From Bradysia coprophila (Eukaryota; Arthropoda; Insecta; Diptera; Sciaridae), in the NCBI RefSeq assembly GCF_014529535.1, contig NW_023503598.1, forward strand, positions 558,001-622,000: DNA of 64,000 nucleotides, read 5' to 3'. A program made the translations under genes and the position numbers. Below are positions 12,701 to 22,552 of the stretch, one piece after another. Position 1 is the first letter of the stretch, and the number at the start of each line of letters is the position of its first letter. The notes under the pieces are model-generated. The model was not told where the DNA came from and searched no databases. It was given only the letters and a program-made list of their open reading frames with translations.

Positions 12701-13201
12701 ACTAAATGATTTCATTGAAATCAGTAGTGACGGTAACATAGCGTATTACCTTCATTGCTTAGGTGCTTTCCTTTAGAGCTTGGTATGACTTTTACTTCAA
12801 TGGTAATGTTGCTATTTGCTTGATATCGTCATTTGACACCAGATGTTTTTTGTCATCTCGCAACCAAAATTTGAATGTGAATCAGGAATTTTGATTTTAC
12901 AGCAACACTGGATTTCATTGAAATAACGGAACAAAAGGGCGTGCTGAAAAAGACTCACAACCTCTACTACAACATACAGGGACAACTCCACGTTTGCCAA
13001 AAACGTGTTTGCTTGTTCGCTGTATGGACATCGAATCGATATAAGATGTTTATTGAGCGAATTGAACGGGATGACAACTTTTTCGATAATAAAATGAGAA
13101 ATCAGTTGGAGTCATTTTACAATAATTGGCTGCTACCGGAGTTGATAGACTCAAGATTGAGCAGAAGCATGCAAATAAGAGAACCCAGTGAGAATTTGTG
13201 A
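9782..13201 (+). CDS. Mutator-like transposase with C-terminal YqaJ nuclease domain, two exons
   Basis: Exon 1 is 9782-12173 and exon 2 is 12903-13201, joined in phase 1 (donor GTAAGC, acceptor TTTTACAG), giving 896 aa. The start is the ATG after the ATTC microsatellite; an upstream ATG at 9566 would add a low-complexity leader. After an acidic N-terminus comes a transposase-like core: VVTDACW (D292), GVRNRYCPVC, a zinc-type HTC segment, SDGDSS (D386, D388) and IECTNHLHRNF. These match the Mutator-like transposase family common in insects. The C-terminus has ASPTG, DIQCP and NIQGQL, in the order of the YqaJ/lambda-exonuclease motifs SPDG, E-x-K-CP and Q-GQ. The expected D, E and K are T, D and Q, so nuclease activity is doubtful. 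AATAAA follows at 13258. Cellular role unknown; most likely transposition, possibly domesticated. Confidence 0.85.
12174..12902 (+). other. Intron of the transposase gene, containing MITEs
   Basis: At 729 bp it is far longer than the 61-75 bp introns typical of this window. It contains palindromes with the words TTACATTGGATG/CATCCAATGTA (about 12343-12556) and AAAAGTTGAA/TTCAACTTTCGCATG (about 12575-12690), which probably account for the extra length. Confidence 0.65.
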
Positions 13202-13263
13202 ATTACCTTATAATTATAACCTCTGAAACAGTTGTAGCTTCACCTATAACAAAAATGAATAAA

Positions 13264-14530
13264 ACAAACTTGTAGAAAAACTGTGTGCTGATCTGATTTC
13301 ACTTGACTCGTCCAGTGCATCATCTTCATAAAGACCAATTGAAGCCCCAGCTGGGACATTATTTACCACAAATAACTTGCCTAATTAGGCTCGTCAAGAA
13401 AATGTGGCGCTAGAGAAATGAATAGTCATGAGCGCTAGATGCGGAACAGGACTCGTGAACCAAACTGACCCCTGTGAACAAATTCCATGCTTGTAGGAAG
13501 ACTGTCTAGGAAGACTGTTCTCAGTATAGTATCTAACGTTTTGCTTAGTTTGTTTACCGATTCTCTTATCATATAATAATTGTACAATGCTCTACTATGT
13601 TGGCTTTCGTAAGGCAGTAAAGTTGCTTGCTTGGTAGGTGGTGGGTCCCGGATTCAATACCAACTATTTCCTGTGTACAAATATTGCAAAAATTACTAGG
13701 AAATTGTCAAAGAAAACGTTTATATTTGCAACGAATTTGAATTTTCTCTATTAGATACTGCTAGCTACATACAATCAAATATTTACAGCTACACAGACAC
13801 ACTCATAGCCACACGTATGTGCCGCTATAAGACTATACACGTAACGACGATTATCTTCTGTTTATTCGTAAGATATAATCGGCCCCGATGGCTCAGTGAC
13901 TTGTGCTCTGGCGTTCAAACCAGAAATGTCTGTCAGTGGTGAGTTCGAATCTCACTTGTGGCCATTTATAGTAACTGGATTTGCTTGACACGTTACAAGC
14001 AAAGTTATCATAATGACACGTTGCAAGCGCAAGTATCATTCTGGGGCCCATTTTTTTATTATTCTAAAAAGGACTTGATGGAAAAACTAAATAAAAAAAT
14101 TGCCAATGGCGTATATTCGCACTCGTCTTTTTCAGAACACAAATTCATTTATAATAGAGCAAATAGGGCAATAGCATCTTTATATATCCCTGCAAGCAAA
14201 TCGTTCCCCATCCATTTTGTAATAAACGGTAATGAATGGTAAGGGACTGTGACAATGTTTTACGTATGAGGAATGTACTTCACTGTCGAAGTAGATGTAA
14301 ATAAACGTTTTGATCACTCTTCTTTTGTGTTAGATTATAATCAGCCGATTGTAAGCACTACGTAGATAATAATCGACTGTAGTTCACAATCAATCGCCAA
14401 CTGATTATAATCAATCGCCAGTTTTGAGATAAGAGTAGCCTCAACCAAGCTGTTATCAAGCGGTTGCATAAACAACTATTGTCAAATCCTTTTCAAAAGA
14501 AAGATTCAAGTTTCAACTCAACTAATTTTT
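13264..14530. other. Non-coding interior, right side, with SINEs
   Basis: No gene is supported. A weak tRNA-like stretch lies near 13610-13680 (GGATTCAATACC). A clear SINE lies at 13879-14052, and short inverted GATTATAATCAG words lie near 14330-14420. Confidence 0.5.
13879..14052 (+). repeat. tRNA-derived SINE
   Basis: It starts GGCCCCGATGGCTCAGTGAC and has a B box AGTTCGAATCTC and the tail words GCTTGACACGTTACAAGC, ending in TCTGGGGCCC and a T-run. It is the plus-strand sibling of 7385-7537. A duplicated ACACGTT.CAAGC word suggests a small internal tandem duplication. Confidence 0.65.
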
Positions 14531-14825
14531 TCATGAATTACTGATTTCAATATGAAAATAGTACAGTGAACTATTGTGGGTGGTTTGGACGATCGGTAAT
14601 TCGCTGGCTCGATGCGCGAAGAGTCCCGAGTTCAAACCCCAGCAGGTTTTATTTATATTTTATATGGCAAACAAGATAGCGCAACGTAACAAATATTATG
14701 CACCTGTGTCCGAATGTTATTTTGACGAAGATAAACCCAAACTCCCTCTCCGAGCTGATTCATAATGTTAGTCATACCACACAGAGGCCATATAAACGAA
14801 AATACGTTAGAAAAAAATAATTTCC

Positions 14826-16431
14826 ATCCTGCTCGTCTACAGTTGCGACCATTATTCTTTTCTTGCATTGAACTACTCAATGAACCTATGAAGCAATTAG
14901 TTGTACAAAATCGTATCATCAAGCTAGAATGAGTACAAAAAAAACGTTCAATTACGCTATCTAGACAACAATATTATTTGCCGAAAATTGTCCCTGTTTG
15001 ATATTGTAATCGGTTTTGTTCCGTACCATTCATGCTGTATTTCGATGTGCAACGGATTTCGAACAATTGTTTTATTCAGTCGTTGCGTAGTTCAATATGA
15101 AAATATGACAACCTGACGTCATGACTGGTTTGGCTAGTAGGTAAGTCGGTCGCTCGGAGTGCGACTGGTCCCGTGTTCAAACCTAAGCAATTTTTTTTTT
15201 TTTTTATTTCTGATAAATGACGAACAAGACAATGTGACAAAAAAATTACTAAAAAAAATATAGCCCGAATCAGGCTGGCAGTAGAAAATGTATTTACGTG
15301 ACTTTCAATTGAAACCGTTTTGTTTGCTTGACGGTCAAATAATTCAATTGATTTAGTTACAGCAGCATCACATCGCTGATTACATGCATTTTCAGAGTTA
15401 GACATTCTGTCCGTTATTATTTCCTGTATTTACCGCAATATTATGATACTACGATCGTCCTCTGTTTATACATTTGGAATAATTGGCCCCGGTGGTCCAG
15501 CGGGTTAGCGCTCAGCCAGCGAAACAAAAATGTTCGGCTAGTGTAGGGTTCGAATCCCACATGCGGCACTTTAGTTGGAACACGAGCAATTGCTTTACTT
15601 GTCACGTGTCGAGCATATCTAGTTACCACTGGACCTGTGAAGGGGCCAATTTTTTGACACAATCTAATGTAAAAATATCAAAAAATTACGGCGTATGTTT
15701 TGCCTTTGCCGAGAATCACGTTTTTTTATTCGCTCAGCACAGTGAGTCAAACTTTTCGGGTCTTTTTTTTCGGCACACTATACGTCGATTGTCAATTACA
15801 CATCCAGTACCTAAAACATCTATCACTCGGTTTCATAAATTTTATTGTGTATTATTCGCCGACGCTCATTACATTGATGCCACTAAAAAAAAAAAACAAA
15901 AAAACAAAAACAAACCATGCAACTGACAACTTTACATTTACAAATCAAATTTGAATTTTTACCACCACCAACACGAATGTTCTAATAAAATGTACTAAAC
16001 AATGTAGAGCATTGTATGTAGAGTAAAGATGTCACCTGCGATTGAAGAAATATGATCTTTTTGTTTAGATTATGAATGACCGTTCTTTTTAGCAATTTTC
16101 TATAAAATATGCGGTTGTGGATTCTTTTGTTGTGTTTTAGTGAATAAATTAGTGAGAAATCTATCGAATAAAAGTGAAATTTGAAGAAATAGTGTCGAAA
16201 GAGATTCAATTTTGGGGATTATATTTCGAAAGTAGTTCAATGTGCAGTGGGTTTTTGTTTGACCTTTTTTTTGAATTTATTCGACCTAAAGCCTAAAAAT
16301 TTTGTAACTACGATATAATATAAACTCGAAATGATAACCTAAGCTTAGTTACGCTCGGCTAAATTATTATTTGTTCAGGATATTCCATGTACTAAAAGTC
16401 GCATTTTGGGCAAATTTGACCTGGAGTGCTC
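14826..16431 (-). repeat. Right terminal inverted repeat of the large element
   Basis: Inverted near-identical copy of 2084-3690, with the tRNA-like modules now on the plus strand (about 15115-15195 and 15483-15652). Inward, 14530-14825 is a diverged, partly expanded homologue of 3690-3870, including another tRNA-like module with GAGTTCAAACCCC near 14627-14639. Confidence 0.85.
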
Positions 16432-16435
16432 TTAA

Positions 16436-16905
16436 GAATTTTCTAGATCAATAAAAGATAAACTGATCTCATCATAGGAATGTAATTTTGGTGGGTCCAC
16501 CACATAGTTTGTCTTTACGTTTGTTCAATTCCACACGACACTCTTTACGCTTCTTTTGTTGACACCATGGAAAACGAGGAATGAAGATCTTTTTTCGGTG
16601 TTAATTCCAGATTTTGAATGTGCAACTCTTCTGCAACTCTTTATTTTTGGCACATGCAACTCTTTTGAAACTTTTTTTTCCGCGTGCAACTCTTTATTTT
16701 TGCATGCAACTCTTTTGCAACTCTTTTTTTCAGATTGCAATTCTATGCAACTCTTTTCAGTGCGGTCCTCCTCGACGTAACCTCACTTAAGTTTCGTTCA
16801 TTCATTCATTTGTATGTATGAGATCTTTTTGACGTGAATGGCATTTCTTGACGTGGATGGCAGTTTGCCTTGAAGATGATCTATAATCTGGGTCTGGGAT
16901 ACTGA
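16436..16905. other. Short intergenic stretch with TGCAACTCTTTT repeats
   Basis: From about 16620 to 16760 the word TGCAACTCTTTT recurs irregularly, mixed with ATGCAACTC. A short ATTC run follows near 16798. No gene is supported. Confidence 0.6.
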
Positions 16906-16965
16906 TTGTTACGATTTTTCATATAAAAATTGCAATTAACGTTTATGAAAGCTTTTTCGTGTGAC

Positions 16966-17580
16966 AATAGTTATTTATCTACCAAGGTAGGTACGAAGGT
17001 ATTTTTTCGCACTAGATGTCGATTGTCGATCCGAGGCGAAGCCGAGGTCGACAAGACGTCGTGTGCGAAAAAATACCTTCATGCCTACCGTGGTAGATAC
17101 AACGTTTTTCGCAATGTCGGGCCATAATCACCTTTCCAATGCAAAACATTACCAAAATTTCTACCAAACATTCACATGCAAACATGAATTCATTTGAACG
17201 ATCAAGCAACCTGCACTATATACACATTGCAATGTGATGTATGGAGACGCGCTAAATAAAATCAAGTAGTCAATGCTTAGTATGTACGCTTCAACAATAC
17301 GTTCTGTGTAATTGTGTGACTCTGTAGCCGAATGGCTATGGTCGTTGCTTGGTGTTTGGAAGAATTTTGGTATTGGATGTTCAAATCCTGGTCTGTGCAA
17401 AGTTTTTATTTATAAAATTTAGTCTTTCTTAAAGGTACTGAGCTATGTAGCGTGCGAAAAAAATGTGAAAAAGCCCAAGTGCGAAAAAAATAATCAAAAA
17501 CGCACTGTGAAATAAATACCTTCAAAACGACATTAAATGGATGCATGGAAAGGTGATGATTATGGCCCGGAATTGCGAAA
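16966..17580 (+). repeat. SINE-bearing repeat unit, copy 1, with large hairpin head
   Basis: The first 120 bp fold back: CTACCAAGGTAGG and GGTATTTTTTCGCAC pair with their complements near 17060-17097 around the apex GAGGCGAAGCCGAGG. A tRNA-like region follows, with A box TAGCCGAATGG (17325-17335) and B box GTTCAAATC (17379-17387), 54 bases apart as in tRNA-Ser/Leu-type SINEs. The unit recurs at 20306-20880. Confidence 0.7.
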
Positions 17581-18408
17581 AACTATTTTATTGGTCCCGT
17601 TCTCCGATGAAATTATTTTCGATACTGTTTATGGAGTAACTCATCCAAAATAATGTCGAATCCTGACGCTCCTACTACGTCTTTGTTCTAGGCACTAGCT
17701 ATTTCTTACGTTTTTATCTATTTTATAGGCTAACATTTGGCCATTTAACAAGTGTGAAGTCACCGACTTTCCTATCCCATGACTACAAAAATGCAGGGAA
17801 TTCAGACGACTTTTCTGGTTTTATCACACTTTCTTTTCGTATCGAAAGTTTTTTTCCTTTCGTTGCTTCCATCGGTAGATCGTTAGAACGTTGCGTTCAC
17901 AAAGTTTAATTCAGTCGCCTTATCTGTTTCGAATGAAAAACGTCGACCCACTCATCTCTAGTTATGTTCACCAAAATACGAGGCAAAGCAAAAGGTTAAA
18001 ATAGCATCGAATTCGTCATTAAACCACTATCCAAATACATGTTCGATGAAAAATCTTAGAATTTCCTATACAGTGTCTTTGAGCCGAGAGAACAAAACTA
18101 CAATTTTAATTTTTTAAGTATACCAAAGACGCGTATCATTCGAAATTTTTCTCCGTGTAAACAACTTGAATGAGAGATATTATCTAGTACATACTTAACG
18201 AGCTGATAATTTGAATGAATTTCAGCGGCGCATTGACATTTGTGTTATCAATGAAGTGTAGTGTTCTAGTACATGCGCGCTGTGCTTTTGTTTACTATAA
18301 TAACGTCAACCAATGAATGAGTCGTGTAATTCATTGTCTATTTTGTTTTGATTGGATAAGACTACGACATTTTCGAGATTTCATTGATGATTCCGCTGTT
18401 ATTATAAC

Positions 18409-19540
18409 ATGTCGTCACCTGTAAGTAACAACAGTAAGAAAAAACATTTGAAATGGCTGTTCGTTCACAGAAGGTTTGTATTTCGAGATAAACATTCCAG
18501 TAATCGATCTCAATCATTGGAAATCATCTCCTGCTGGTCGAACAAAAGTGGCTCAAGAGTTTACTCGAGCATTCGAAGATATCGGCTTTGCATACATCGT
18601 CAATCATCGCGTGCCGCAAACAATTATCGATCAAGTTTTTGTCCAACACCGACGATTCCACGAACTGCCGTTGAATGAGAAGAATAAAATTCGATTGAAC
18701 CAGTGGCATCGAGGCTATCTTCCACTGGCTTCGTATCAGGTAAAACGTGAATCTCGGTCAAAGGGTGAGCTTATCGAAGATATCGCAGCTACTGTTCAAG
18801 CACCGAACCAAAGCGAATCATTCATCATAAATCATGAGCATTTCGAAGGGCCTCCTGATGTGGCAGAAACTGATCTGTACGATCGATATTTACAAGGTCC
18901 TAATCTGTGGCCTCAGGGAATGCCAGATTTTCGGAATGCTGTTTTGGCGTACTATCACCAGTTGGAAGAACTTTCTTTGGAGTTGACCAAAATTTTCTTT
19001 CTAGCCAGCAAAGCAGACTTTAACCGATTTTCCCTTCATTTTCTGCGACCGTCGATTGGTCTTCGGATGCTCCATTATCCACCGCAACCTTCACCAATCC
19101 CTGATGGAGTATTCGGCTCAGCACCGCATTGTGATCACGGCTTCATAACCATTCTAGTCCAAGACGACACCGGTGGTCTAGAGGTTAAAGCACCAAATGG
19201 TGAATGGATCTCAGCTCCAAATAAGATTTCTTCGAATGGTGAAACGGCATTCCTTGTCAATCTTGGTGATAGTGCCTCCAAATGGACAAATGATTGTCTG
19301 CGAGCGACGCCCCATCGCGTAATCAATCGATCTGGTCGCGATCGGTATTCGATTGCTTTCTTCTGGGATCCTCAGCTGGATTTGCTCATTGACACGCGTG
19401 ATCTGGGAACACGATGGTGTCCAGCTGACGAGGAACCAAAATACAAGCCACAATCATATGGTCAACATTTAAAGAGTATTTTATCCGATAATTATGCTGA
19501 TTTGTACAAAACAATCGATGGTGCTACTGATAAACGTTGA
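18409..19540 (+). CDS. Isopenicillin-N-synthase-like 2-oxoglutarate/Fe(II) dioxygenase
   Basis: The main frame runs to TGA at 19540, about 354 aa, close to bacterial and fungal IPNS-family oxygenases. It has the opening IPVIDL, the iron ligands H-x-D (H218, D220 in APHCDHG) and H280 (TPHRV), and the co-substrate motif R-x-S (R290, S292 in RYS), numbered from 18476. The family uses iron and oxygen to oxidise small molecules; the substrate here is unknown. The start is uncertain. The conserved frame has no ATG near its beginning. An ATG at 18409 joins it in phase only if a 37-bp intron (18434-18470) is removed, giving an N-terminus like MSSPVSNNKGLYFE. No TATA box is evident; CCAAT words and an ATTAAA lie outside the frame. 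Presence in an insect suggests horizontal transfer, unproven. Confidence 0.8.
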
Positions 19541-20040
19541 ACTAACGACACTTTTGAATTTGGCTGATATGTCCGTTATGCACATCTTGAGAAATCATTG
19601 GAGGTCGATTAAAAGCGTTCTGATTTTATATTGTCGTTAGAATACTCAAATTAAATATGAACCTGTTGCCCTGGCACTTCTGCCTAACCAGTAAAATTTT
19701 CGGATTTTTAACTTATCTAGTTCGGCAGGGAAAGGCTTCAACAAAAATTTTATTTTCAATTTCATTCTTTATTTTCCTGCAGTTCTGTAGTCCTGGGATA
19801 GGGAAGTCAGTGAGCCATGAAGACGATGTCACTCATTCTTAGGAACTGACCTCTGGTGACTTTAAACTTGTTAAAAGTCCAAATTTTAGCCTATAAAATG
19901 GCCAAAAACGTAAGAAGTGTCTAAAGAAGTAGTAGGAACGTCAGGATTAGACATTATTTTGGATGAGTTACTCGGAGTAACTTACTCCATAAACAGTAAC
20001 AAAAATGATTTCATCGGGGAACGGGACCAATAAAATAGGT

Positions 20041-20305
20041 TTGTCACACGAAAAAGTTTTCGTAAAAGTTAATTGCAATTTTCATAGGGAGAATCGTTTA
20101 CAACATCCCCAAATATGGAACATTCCATAATCCTTGAACAGAAATTAAGGCGAGGGGAAGTAGTGACTAAAATACAGACTTTCCCAGGCCATATCTCCTG
20201 AACATGTATCATGGCCGGTATGAATGGCTTTTTCGGCTGGAAAAACAATTTTTCCGGAAAAACATGGGATGGTAATAAACGACCGATAATTTAATTCAAT
20301 ACTAC
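20041..20305. other. Spacer with outer inverted-repeat piece
   Basis: 20041-20108 is the inverted partner of 16905-16965. The rest, to 20305, shows no gene or recognised repeat. Confidence 0.5.
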
Positions 20306-20880
20306 CGATAATAGTTATTTATCTACCACGGTAGGTATGCCGGTATTTTTTCGCACTAGATGTCGATTGTCGACCCGAGGCGAAGCCGTTGGTAGATACA
20401 ACGTTTTTCGCAATTTCGGGCCATAATCACCTTTCCAATGCAAAATATTACCAACATATCTACCAAACATTCACATGCAAACATGAATTCATTTGAACGA
20501 TCAAGCAACCTGCACTATATACACATTGCAATGTATAGAGACGTGCTAAATAAAATCAAGTAGTCAATGCTTATGTACGCTTCAACAATACGTTCTGAAT
20601 AATTGTGTGACTCTGTAGCCGAATGGCTATGGTCGTTGCTTGGTGTTTGGAAGAATTTTGGTGTTGGGTGTTCAAATCCTGGTTTGTGCAAAGTTTTTAT
20701 TTATAAAATTTAGCCTTTCTTAAAGGTACTAAGCTCTGTAGCGTGCGAAAAAAAGGTGAAAAAGCCCAAGTGCGAAAAAAAATCAAAAACGCACTGTGAA
20801 ATAAATACCTTCAAAACGACATTGAATGGATGCATGGAAAGGTGATGATTCTGGACCGGAATTGCGAAAAAAATAATAAA
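20306..20880 (+). repeat. SINE-bearing repeat unit, copy 2
   Basis: Direct-orientation copy of 16966-17580, sharing the tRNA-like A and B boxes (about 20615-20690) and the tail AAGCCCAAGTGCGAAAAAAA. The hairpin head is damaged: the right half of the stem is deleted after GAGGCGAAGCC. Confidence 0.75.
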
Positions 20881-22144
20881 AAACTGCGAAATTTTATTAG
20901 CGTGTTTTTTTGTAAAAGAACTAATTATTAGACGGTGTGAGAGAAAAAAAATAACTTTAAAAAAAAAGTATGGTATAGGTGGTGGAACTCGCGTCAACTT
21001 CGTCGTCAACCAACATCCAGCTGCGGAAGATGTACCAGCGATGTGTACCTCATTTCTATCGTTATTTTATTATTTTTTATCGGTACTACTTTTATCGGTA
21101 GTTTATTATTTTTTATCGGTAGTATTGGATTTTTCTATCGGTCGAATACAATATCCCAAAAACATGGAACAAAGAAAAATCTGAAAGAACTAAAGGCGCA
21201 CGTAGCCCTTTTCCTCGACACAAAGACCTGGACTATGACTATGACCCCAATTAGGACTTTCCCTGATAAGTGATGATCAGGACTATCCTGGTTAGGGGCC
21301 TTCTAGGGCTCGAAAAATGCAGTCGTAGAACAAATGGTTTTTGTATTGGGTATTGTAAGAATTGGACATATGTCTTAGCAATGATTTTAAAGTATCGCGG
21401 GACACAGTCGCAATCATTTTCTACGTTCTTTCTTCCGACTTTACTTATCTGCATCATTCATTTAACCTGAAGTTTTCAGCAGATCATTTTTCAAACTTAG
21501 TAGATTTTCTCATAGTCAAACAGACCACGTGGCATGTGCATCATACGCAGGAATATTCTGTGACCTCAGAGAAAGTATTCACAAAAACAGAAAACGAGAA
21601 AGAAAAAACTTAGAAACATTCAGCATCGAAGACATTGACTTTGAATTAGTTTTGTGAACAAAATCAATTGTCATCTTCGTCTTAACAATTATAAAATGCT
21701 GTGCATACCATAAACACAACCTATCTGAAAAAGATTCCCCACACTGATAGAACAGCGCAGCCGGCTGCACCAAGGCTATAGTCTCAAACATAAATAATTT
21801 TTAATTAAATTTTCGTCTCACAAGCAACACTTTAATTATGCAATTCTCACAGATTGTTGATAATCTAATCTTCTTCTATGTTTTTTTGTTTGACAAATTT
21901 AATTATATGAATCAGGGAAATAATGTGGAAAAGAGAATGACTTTGCTCATACTAATTAAATGCAAAATTCAATAGACATACATAATAGGTGTATACGTAT
22001 TGCACCCATGTGTTACATTGAGCTTATAGCACATCAAATTAGATTTTTTTTTACTTACTTACGATTTAAGTAATATGAGAATTGCCATTGACAATGAATA
22101 ACGATTCACTTCCTTGGTACTCATGTGTTTCGTATGAGAATTAA

Positions 22145-22552
22145 GAGGCACCGGCACTTAGCTAAAATTGTAGCCTACATTTGCGTGTTTCGTATTTCAT
22201 TTTTGTTAATATCTTTTCATCAGAATCCTTTTTGAAAAATGTGCGACCGCAATTCCGACCACGAATGTGTTAGCTTTCAACAGAAAATAGTTTTGGTTGT
22301 AGTCGTTTGACCAGCTCTGAGAAAAGTGAGCAGTTTAATGAAATTTTCATAAACTGCTCATTGTTCTCAGAGCAGGTCAAATTGCTGCAACCAAATCTAT
22401 TTTCTGTTGAAAGCTAACACATTCGTGGTCGGAATTGCGGTCGTACATTTTTCAAAAAGGATTCTGGTGGAAAGATATCATCAAAAGTAAACTAAAATCC
22501 AGTATTTAAAAGTCGCCCTAATGTGTGCTTTTCGGCAAAGTACCGGTGCCTC
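22145..22552. mobile_element. TTAA-flanked palindromic MITE
   Basis: The ends are GAGGCACCGGCAC and GTACCGGTGCCTC, bordered by TTAA at 22141-22144 and 22553-22556. Nearly the whole 408 bp is palindromic: GGTCGGAATTGCGGTCG and GTTAGCTTTCAACAGAAAAT pair across a loop near 22340. A non-autonomous TTAA-targeting element. Its tips (GAGGCAC) resemble those of the 14 kb element (GAGCAC). Confidence 0.75.

Larger units (their letters stand above)
2084..16431. mobile_element. 14.3 kb DNA transposon with ~1.6 kb TIRs and TTAA flanks
   Basis: The outer ends are GAGCACTCCAGGTC on the left and its exact complement on the right, each bordered by TTAA (2080-2083 and 16432-16435). Beyond TTAA the flanks are unrelated. 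The left arm 2084 to about 3690 and the right arm about 14826 to 16431 are near-identical inverted copies; in the parts compared I noticed one substitution and one A-run length change. Inside lie a Mutator-like transposase/YqaJ gene and several nested repeats. TTAA duplication is classical for piggyBac elements, whereas Mutator-like elements usually make 8-11 bp duplications, so gene and ends may not belong together. The TTAA is palindromic, so it could also be the tip of the TIR. Confidence 0.75.
16905..20108. mobile_element. Candidate inverted-repeat element carrying an oxygenase gene
   Basis: The right inverted repeat is continuous from about 19780 to 20108. Its left partner is in two pieces, about 16905-16965 and 17583-17800, in mirror order. 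The left halves are separated by a 0.6 kb SINE-bearing unit with a second copy at 20306-20880. Shared words include AAAATTGCAATTAAC, TTTTTCGTGTGACAA, TATTTTATTGGTCCCGTTC and TTTATGGAGTAA. The arms are perhaps 85% alike by eye. The dioxygenase gene lies between them. No convincing target duplication is visible, so two independent insertions flanking the gene remain possible. Confidence 0.5.
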
